A DNA stretch of 20,567 nt from Candidatus Moraniibacteriota bacterium. Lineage in GTDB: Bacteria > Patescibacteriota > Minisyncoccia > Moranbacterales > UBA2206. The notes beneath the pieces were generated by a model. The model did no database searches and was not told where the DNA came from. It saw only the letters and a list, made by a program, of their open reading frames with translations. Below, in pieces: positions 14,522-20,567 of the stretch (the first letter of the stretch is position 1; the number at the start of each line of letters is the position of its first letter). The DNA is taken from assembly GCA_003482885.1 (NCBI GenBank), contig DMXN01000025.1, forward strand, positions 18,982 to 39,548. Reading direction: 5' to 3'. A program made the position numbers and the translations under genes.

Positions 14522-16912
14522 TTAAAATTCAAGGTACCTCCATCCTTCTCGTTTTTTAGAAATGGATCCTGTTTTGTATTCTGTTGATTTTTCTCTCACT
14601 TTTGTCGCTAATTCAAATGGCTGATATTTTTCATCGCTATTTATTCTAAAATGCTCCCTTTCCTTAATCACCAAACCGCCGAAAATTATTTCTTTTTTCT
14701 TTCTTTTGTTTTCTTCTTTAATATATTTCTGCAACGCCTCGGCTTTAATTTTATTATCACCTTCATTATATTCGCTTGCTTTCGTGTCGAATATGCCCAG
14801 CGTGCCATTTTTAAGCATTACCAAAAAATCTGGCTGGAAGGTCGAGCCCATGCCATATTTAATACCAAAATTTAGCGCCATATGTTCATTTCCATTTTGC
14901 CACCACCATAAAATTTTACTCTTATTTTCTTCCAAAAATTCTATAAACTGCTCTTCAATTTTACTATCAAAATTCAAATAAACTTTTTTATCTTTCGGTT
15001 GTTTATAAACAGAAAGATCAAACTTAAACGGCAAATATATATACGGATTATAATTTCTATTTTCGGCTATTTCCCATTCATTATTCCATTCTTCCACCTC
15101 CTCAATTTTTTTCCTTTTCTCTTCTTCTTTTATTGGCTTATATTCATCAACAGCTTTGTCAATCAATTTTGAAAAAATCTCCGCATTATTAAGTACGACA
15201 TTTTGGACATAAATCGCTCCAAGATCATACATATCAACCTCGATATATTTTGCAAACCACCTACACAAAGCATTACCCACAATTTTCACGGATCGTTTCG
15301 GTGCAAAAGTTTGAATACTATGCTTTAACACATTATTGAAAGCTCGTTCTTTGTCTTCACCAGACAAGCATGCAAAAAAGTTTTCGTTAAATTCAATTTT
15401 TTCGTCATCTAATTGATCAAAATATTTAGCGTCAATTATTTTATTAAGAATGAGCTCTTCTTTCCCGCTTAAACCATCAATATCAAGCTTTTTCTTTTTT
15501 AATATTTTTTTATTTTTATCGGCAAAATCAAACTCAAACTTTCCTTTCTTGATGTCAAAATAATCACATAAAACTTTTTCCAAACTATCATAAAAAATAG
15601 CCGTTATGTCGCCAAAGTCAATTCTGTTCCTGTAATAAGAACGCAATTTTAACAGCTTATAAATATCTTCTCTTTTTACAACAATTGATTTTATAATATT
15701 TTTATTTATCCAGTCTTCTTCGCCCTCAAATTTAACCCACTTAGGATTTGAATCCGTGAAAATATATGCTTTATTAAGATTGTCGTTCAGATAATGTTTG
15801 GCTTCTGGCATTCTCATAATTCTGCCGACTGTTTGCAATTCAAAAATCATACTTTCGATTTTGCGAAAGCCTACCAAAATCTGCGCTCTTGGGCAATCCC
15901 AGCCAGTCTCAATGGCTTGTTTGAAAATCAAAAATTCCACTCTGCTATCGTTAGGTATCAATTCCCAAACCTCTTGATTAACTTTGTTTTCCTTTCCCGA
16001 CATCCAAAGAGCCAGCTTTTTATTTTCATAAGTGATTCCCTTTTCCGCCAAAAAAGTTTCTACAAAAGCTTTTTTATCTTCTCCAGTTTCGCTCACTGGT
16101 ATTTGAATTAAAACTAAGGGCTTAACATCAGACCCCGATTTTTTATACCATTGTGCTAACTCTTCTCTCTTATTAAAAGCAGTTTCCATTATTAGTTTTT
16201 CAGAAGTGATATTTGCGTCATCAATATCGCCAAGATTTTCATTAATAATTATTTCTTTCTTTATCATCTGCTGTGCAATAACATCGCTCGGAGCGACTTC
16301 TACTCTTTCATTATATTCTCCTTCTTTCAAAATCGGCGTGGCGCTCATTTCAATCGTCAAATCTGGCTTAATAATATCCGTCTTGAGTTCAAATGCCCGC
16401 TTAGCATCGCTTTTTGAATGGCTTTCGTCAATAATCAATATTATTTTTGTTCCTCGTTCTCTGGTGTTTCTTACCAACTCTCTGAAATTAGTCGTCTCTT
16501 TATCTTTCATTAAAATATTTTTCCATTCTCCCGTTTTGCTATCTTTACTGCTCAATTTTTGCCAATTGCAAACTACCACCTCATCAACATCAATCGTTTT
16601 TCTTGATCCTGAAAATTCTTGTTCCAAAAGCGAAACAGGAGGATAATTTCCCAAATCTTCTTTTAGCGACTTATAACTTTGCAAATGCAAATTTCCCTCG
16701 CCAGGGCTAAGCCACAAAAAACAAACATCAATTCCTCTCAATTCTTCAGTCGCCTGCTTAATATACTGAGACATAGTGAAAGTCTTACCGCTTCCCGTCG
16801 GCGCTTTAAAAACTATCGCTTTTCCATCAGCAGATTTTTTCAACAAAAGCTTTGATTTCAAAATCAACTCTTCAATTGCGTCTCCTTGATATTTTTTTAA
16901 TTCTTTAGCCAT
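14522..16912 (-). CDS. res: Type III restriction enzyme Res subunit (helicase-nuclease)
   Basis: This subunit translocates or switches along DNA using ATP and cuts when the Mod subunit has met unmethylated sites. The superfamily 2 helicase motifs are visible: KKYQGDAIEEL (Q-motif region, 6-16), Walker A APTGSGKT (37-44), DESH (162-165), SAT (190-192), the motif V region ETGWDCPRAQILV (335-347) and motif VI QTVGRIMRMPE (360-370). This form of motif VI is characteristic of Type III Res proteins. The C-terminus holds a PD-(D/E)XK nuclease: Asp695 in QPDFLV and DTK at 709-711, with all residues present. At 796 residues it is somewhat shorter than many Res proteins (about 900-1000). The gene begins 9 bases after mod on the same strand. 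CpG and G+C look lower than in clpB or the HtrA-like gene, suggesting acquisition. The frame is intact and the system looks functional. Confidence 0.93.
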   Translation of the reverse strand: MAKELKKYQGDAIEELILKSKLLLKKSADGKAIVFKAPTGSGKTFTMSQYIKQATEELRGIDVCFLWLSPGEGNLHLQSYKSLKEDLGNYPPVSLLEQEFSGSRKTIDVDEVVVCNWQKLSSKDSKTGEWKNILMKDKETTNFRELVRNTRERGTKIILIIDESHSKSDAKRAFELKTDIIKPDLTIEMSATPILKEGEYNERVEVAPSDVIAQQMIKKEIIINENLGDIDDANITSEKLIMETAFNKREELAQWYKKSGSDVKPLVLIQIPVSETGEDKKAFVETFLAEKGITYENKKLALWMSGKENKVNQEVWELIPNDSRVEFLIFKQAIETGWDCPRAQILVGFRKIESMIFELQTVGRIMRMPEAKHYLNDNLNKAYIFTDSNPKWVKFEGEEDWINKNIIKSIVVKREDIYKLLKLRSYYRNRIDFGDITAIFYDSLEKVLCDYFDIKKGKFEFDFADKNKKILKKKKLDIDGLSGKEELILNKIIDAKYFDQLDDEKIEFNENFFACLSGEDKERAFNNVLKHSIQTFAPKRSVKIVGNALCRWFAKYIEVDMYDLGAIYVQNVVLNNAEIFSKLIDKAVDEYKPIKEEEKRKKIEEVEEWNNEWEIAENRNYNPYIYLPFKFDLSVYKQPKDKKVYLNFDSKIEEQFIEFLEENKSKILWWWQNGNEHMALNFGIKYGMGSTFQPDFLVMLKNGTLGIFDTKASEYNEGDNKIKAEALQKYIKEENKRKKKEIIFGGLVIKEREHFRINSDEKYQPFELATKVREKSTEYKTGSISKKREGWRYLEF

Positions 16913-16921
16913 ATGTTTAAA

Positions 16922-19042
16922 TTATATCCCAAATTTATTTAAAAGCGACTGAATATGCCTATGAAAATTTTTGACTTGCTCAATATCATATTCGCCATAT
17001 TCTCCATGCGCGGCGTGATTTCCAATCGCTAAATAAGTTTTATTTTCTTCCCACTCAACTTTTGAAAAAACTCCGTCGCCTTTCAGTTTATCATTCAATA
17101 AAGCTATTTTCTCTCCCTTGCCATCAGATTTTAATATTCCCACTCCGCTTTTTTGAGCTATTTTTTGAATTGTTTTTTCAAGGACTATTCGCAAAAGCAT
17201 CGCTCCATCATCTTTTCCGTCTTCTTCAAAAATAACTTTCTTAGCTTTATTGAAGTCAAAATAAATCAAATCTTTACTTACCGATATGTTTAATTTATTT
17301 AATCTTTCGTATTCTTTCAAAATTCCTTCCGGTATCGCTTCCACTGTAAAATCATCAACGCCAGAAAAAATACTTTTATCAACTTCGTTGTCCACCGAAA
17401 ACATATAAATGACTTTTTGGCCTTTTATTTTTTTAATTTTGCCGATAAACTCGCCGAGTCCGTCTTCCGCAAAATTATAATACACGCACAAAAATTTATC
17501 TTTACTGTTAGATGAAAATATTTTGTAGTTATCATTTTCCGTTTCAAGATTAAAAATATTTTCTTTAACGCACAACATTTCTGTGCATTTCCCTGTCAAA
17601 CTTATTCTCACTTGTGCCCTATTTTTGGTCTTCCTCACAAAATCCGTCCTAAAATACTGCAAATTTCCACCCAACCCCTCAACCTTTTCCCCATCCCCGT
17701 TTTTCTTATAACCCCTAATAACTTTCTCCAAACGAGGATAAGTAACTCTCTGGCAAATGCCATATTTTTCAATTTCTTTTTCACTCAAACCTTTTTCTCT
17801 TAACTCTTTCTCAAAACCATTTAATTCATTGTTTGTGCATAAAATAAACTTTCTATTCCCGCCATCTTCTTTATTTAATTCTAAAACCGCATGGCCAGTA
17901 GTGCCAGAACCGGTCATGAAATCTAAAATCAATGCTTGTTTATTTTGAGAAATTTCTAATAAATATTTAATCAATTCTATCGGCTTTGGGTTATTAAAAA
18001 CCTTATCATTATCAAAAATCTTTTTTAACAATTCCGTACCTTGTCTATTTCCGATAAAATCAATAATAGATCTTGCTGATAAAACACGCAGATTACCATC
18101 ATCATCTTCTAAAAAATACTGCTTGCTAAATACACGCCACCCATTTTTGGTTTTTTTAAATTCTACTCTTCCTTCAGATAATTTTCTTTCAAAAGTTTCT
18201 TTTGACCAACGCCAAATATGTTTTTTACTGTTTTTATCACTTTCATTTGGCCAAATCAATGTTTTATCCGGTGCTTTAATTGGATAAAACAATGACTCAG
18301 AATATTGTATTGAACTTCTGTACAAAGCCTCTAACGCAAACTTACCTCTTATTTTGACATACTCATCTTCGTATAAATATTTCCCATTATCTACATTCGG
18401 CTCAACGAATTTATTGATTTCACTAAGTTTTTTACAATAACATAAAATATACTCGTGCTCAGTTACCAAAATCTTGCTATCATTTCCTCCGCCTAGTTTA
18501 TTTTTCCAAACAAACTCTCCTATAAAATTATCTTCACCAAATATTTTATCTGATAAAAGTTTCAACTGGCAAAATTCATTATCATCAATAGAAATAAAAA
18601 TCACACCGGTTTGTTTAAGCAAATCTTTTGCGAGGTTCAACCGCTTTTCCATAAAATTCAGCCACTTACTGTGACGGAAACCATCTTCCTTGTCTACAAA
18701 TTTATCATTATATTTAAAATCTTGATTCCCCGTATTATACGGCGGATCAATATAGATGACATCAATTTTTTCTTTGTGCGTGTAATTCAAAACAGTCAAA
18801 GCGTGATAATTGTCGCCCTCAATTAAGATATTATCTTCCGAATCATTATTTTTCGGTTCGCGAATTTCTTTTCCCTTAACTCTCTTCAAAACCGGCAAAT
18901 TATTTTCGCAATCCAAAACCACCCCCTCCGGCTCCCGCTCAGCATCCCAAACCAGCCCATATTTTTTAGACGCCAATTCAGCCTCCTGTTTCTCAACAAG
19001 CGCCTCCATTTCCTCCTTTGAAAATTTTGAATATTTGGACAT
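16922..19042 (-). CDS. mod: Type III DNA methyltransferase Mod subunit
   Basis: This subunit recognises the target sequence and methylates it (N6-adenine in known Type III systems), and also directs Res to the site. Motif order gives the beta class: the catalytic DPPY (99-102) in VIYIDPPYNTGN comes first. The SAM-binding motif I, LDFMTGSGTTGHA (373-385, FxGxG form), comes after the target recognition region (about 170-365). Other matches are LIEGDNYHAL (73-82), HSKWLNFMEKRL (124-135) and GVIFISIDDNE (146-156), all usual in Mod proteins. The 706 residues include a long C-terminal extension after motif I (400-706), larger than in short Mod proteins. The start ATG lies 14 bases after the clpB stop with no Shine-Dalgarno. 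No simple-sequence tract of the kind that makes some mod genes phase-variable was seen. The recognition sequence cannot be inferred. Confidence 0.94.
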   Translation of the reverse strand: MSKYSKFSKEEMEALVEKQEAELASKKYGLVWDAEREPEGVVLDCENNLPVLKRVKGKEIREPKNNDSEDNILIEGDNYHALTVLNYTHKEKIDVIYIDPPYNTGNQDFKYNDKFVDKEDGFRHSKWLNFMEKRLNLAKDLLKQTGVIFISIDDNEFCQLKLLSDKIFGEDNFIGEFVWKNKLGGGNDSKILVTEHEYILCYCKKLSEINKFVEPNVDNGKYLYEDEYVKIRGKFALEALYRSSIQYSESLFYPIKAPDKTLIWPNESDKNSKKHIWRWSKETFERKLSEGRVEFKKTKNGWRVFSKQYFLEDDDGNLRVLSARSIIDFIGNRQGTELLKKIFDNDKVFNNPKPIELIKYLLEISQNKQALILDFMTGSGTTGHAVLELNKEDGGNRKFILCTNNELNGFEKELREKGLSEKEIEKYGICQRVTYPRLEKVIRGYKKNGDGEKVEGLGGNLQYFRTDFVRKTKNRAQVRISLTGKCTEMLCVKENIFNLETENDNYKIFSSNSKDKFLCVYYNFAEDGLGEFIGKIKKIKGQKVIYMFSVDNEVDKSIFSGVDDFTVEAIPEGILKEYERLNKLNISVSKDLIYFDFNKAKKVIFEEDGKDDGAMLLRIVLEKTIQKIAQKSGVGILKSDGKGEKIALLNDKLKGDGVFSKVEWEENKTYLAIGNHAAHGEYGEYDIEQVKNFHRHIQSLLNKFGI

Positions 19043-19056
19043 AAATTATTTTTATT

Positions 19057-20567
19057 TTACCCAATTTCAAAATCCAACTTTTCTTTTTTCAGATCAATTT
19101 TTACCTTATCTTCTTCTTTTAGTTTATTTTCAATAATCAGCATTGCCAGTCGATTCATTATTTCCGTTTGAAGCACCCGTTTTAACGGTCTCGCGCCATA
19201 AGCGGGATCGTAGCCTTTTTTATTCAAATATTCTTTGGCGGCAGGAGCGATTTTGATTTTAATATTTTTTTCTTTCAATTTATTTTCAATTTGCGCCAAT
19301 TGCAAATCGACAATTTGTTTAAGCATTGCGGCGCTAATCGGATGGAAAATAATAATTTCGTCCAAGCGGTTCAAGAATTCCGGTTTAAAGTGCTCTCTAA
19401 GTGCGGTTAGGATTTTTTGCTTCATATCTTCTTCCAACAATACTCCGTTTTCTTTTTCTTCCCGAAAGCCCAAACTATTTTTGTAAATAATATCCGAGCC
19501 TAAATTGGAAGTCATAATAATCACCGTGTTTTTAAAATTAACCCGCCGGCCTTTAGCATCGGTCAAATGCCCCTCATCCAAAATTTGCAGCATGATATTA
19601 AACACTTGCGGATTGGCTTTTTCAATTTCATCAAAAAGAATTACCGAGTAAGGTTTTCGTCTAATTAATTCCGTCAGCTGTCCACCTTCTTCATATCCGA
19701 CATAACCCGGCGGAGAGCCGATCATTTTGGCGGTGCTGTGCGCTTCCATATATTCGCCCATATCGACGCGGATCATCGCTTGTTCGTCATTAAACAAAAA
19801 TTCCGCTAGCGCTTTGGCTAGTTCGGTTTTACCCACTCCGGTTGGTCCGAGAAAAATAAACGAACCGATTGGTTTTTTGCTTTCGGCAATTCCTGAGCGC
19901 GAGCGTCTGATTGCGTTGGCTATTGCTGAAATGGCTTCTTTTTGTCCAACTACGCGCCGGCCGATCTCATCTTCCATTTTAACTAATTTATGCGCTTCAT
20001 TTTCCAGTATTTTGGAAATAGGGATGCCTGTCCAGCGCGCGACAACTTTGGCAATATCTTCTTCGGTTACCTCTTCTTTTAAAATCGCGCCCTTGCTTTG
20101 AATTTCATTCAGTTTCTTTTTTTCAGAAATAACTTTTTTTTGCAATTCCGGAATTTTTCCGTAACGGATTTCGGCCACCTTATCCAATTCCATTTTTCGT
20201 TCCGCGATTTCCGCCTCCGATTTTAATTTTTCAATTTCTGCTGAATGTTTTCTAATATTGGTAATTAATTCTTTTTCCGCTTTCCATTGCAAAAGAATTT
20301 TTCCTTCCTGTTCCTTGATTTCCGCCAGTTTTTTATTTAATTCGCGAATTTTTTTCTTTGAATCTTTATTCTTCTCTTTTTCCAAAGCTTTCTTTTCAAT
20401 TTCCATCCGGCGCAATAATCGTTCTGTGGCATCAATTTCTGCCGGCATCGAATCAATTTCCATTCGCAACGCGCTAGTAGCTTCATCAATCAAATCTACC
20501 GCTTTATCAGGCAAAAATCTTTCAGTAATATAGCGATCGGAAAGTTTGACCGCTTCTCGGATGGCAG
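19057..20567 (-). CDS. clpB: ATP-dependent chaperone ClpB, C-terminal part (N-terminus beyond right edge)
   Basis: This hexameric AAA+ disaggregase pulls apart aggregated proteins. The frame is open to the window edge, giving about 502 visible residues; a TTG near 20514 is internal (ERFLPDKAVDLIDEA, the end of the first AAA domain). Next comes the coiled-coil middle domain (roughly 110 residues, rich in Glu and Lys), which separates ClpB from ClpA and ClpC. The second AAA domain is complete: RWTGIPISK, Walker A GPTGVGKTELAKAL (about 19825-19848), Walker B VILFDEIEKA, pore loop GYVGYEEGG, sensor 1 TSNLGS, the arginine-finger region FLNRLDEIIIF and sensor 2 YGARPLKR. All motifs look intact. The Type III mod gene starts 14 bases after its stop, an unusual partner, so the R-M pair may simply use the clpB transcript. 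Confidence 0.95.
   Translation of the reverse strand, partial: AIREAVKLSDRYITERFLPDKAVDLIDEATSALRMEIDSMPAEIDATERLLRRMEIEKKALEKEKNKDSKKKIRELNKKLAEIKEQEGKILLQWKAEKELITNIRKHSAEIEKLKSEAEIAERKMELDKVAEIRYGKIPELQKKVISEKKKLNEIQSKGAILKEEVTEEDIAKVVARWTGIPISKILENEAHKLVKMEDEIGRRVVGQKEAISAIANAIRRSRSGIAESKKPIGSFIFLGPTGVGKTELAKALAEFLFNDEQAMIRVDMGEYMEAHSTAKMIGSPPGYVGYEEGGQLTELIRRKPYSVILFDEIEKANPQVFNIMLQILDEGHLTDAKGRRVNFKNTVIIMTSNLGSDIIYKNSLGFREEKENGVLLEEDMKQKILTALREHFKPEFLNRLDEIIIFHPISAAMLKQIVDLQLAQIENKLKEKNIKIKIAPAAKEYLNKKGYDPAYGARPLKRVLQTEIMNRLAMLIIENKLKEEDKVKIDLKKEKLDFEIG

Noticed and set aside
16206..16646. A 146-codon open frame antisense to res
   Set aside because: It is hydrophobic low-complexity sequence mirrored from the Lys/Glu-rich helicase strand, with no start context or family likeness, while res on the other strand has clear motifs.
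16922..19042. Phase-variable mod gene through simple-sequence repeats
   Set aside because: No run of tandem tetra- or pentanucleotides or long homopolymer of G or C was found in the frame.
1..20567. tRNA or rRNA genes
   Set aside because: The few intergenic gaps (all under 155 bases) were read on both strands and none contains a tRNA-like cloverleaf or rRNA sequence that I can recognise.

Overview
The window reads as ordinary bacterial chromosome from a small-genome, AT-rich lineage. The best guess is a member of the Candidate Phyla Radiation (Patescibacteria, Parcubacteria-like). This rests on gene style: tightly packed genes, many polytopic GT-C-type membrane glycosyltransferases, a secreted coiled-coil/C39 protein, and A/T-rich leaders with no Shine-Dalgarno. 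There is no rRNA or marker set here to fix the taxon. TGA is used as a stop (iscS), so the code is the standard bacterial one, not the UGA-glycine code of Gracilibacteria.

Layout. (1) 1-2008, plus strand: the 3' part of gltX (glutamyl-tRNA synthetase), then a secreted cysteine-rich coiled-coil protein ending in a C39-like cysteine peptidase domain. (2) 2129-3741, minus strand: iscS and iscU, a compact Fe-S assembly pair joined by an ATGA overlap. It is divergent from (3) a small single-span cysteine-containing protein (3893-4135), with candidate promoters for both sides in the shared 151-bp gap. (4) 4118-4234: a striking two-armed array of octamers, five TACGAAA-type copies facing five inverted copies, able to fold into one long hairpin. 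(5) 4242-8692, plus strand: a four-gene surface-glycan operon made of a GT2 polyprenol-phosphate glycosyltransferase, a GT4 transferase, a polytopic GT-C-like protein and a small anchored extracytoplasmic protein. (6) 8725-20567, minus strand: at least seven co-directional genes, read in order as clpB (its N-terminus lies beyond the right edge), mod and res of a Type III restriction-modification system, a polytopic membrane protein, an HtrA-like protein with all three catalytic residues lost, and two tandem paralogous GT-C mannosyltransferase-like proteins.

How it works together: most of the window concerns the cell envelope. The GT2 enzyme probably makes a lipid-linked monosaccharide in the cytoplasmic leaflet. 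The GT-C proteins probably use such donors on the outer face. The C39 protein and the HtrA-like pseudoprotease act outside the membrane. The Type III R-M pair sits directly behind clpB, looks poorer in G+C and CpG than its neighbours, and is the best candidate for a transferred insert. The most unusual items are the inactivated HtrA, the octamer hairpin, the coiled-coil/C39 domain combination with its CxxxC cysteine module, and the absence of Shine-Dalgarno motifs at all 14 start sites checked.
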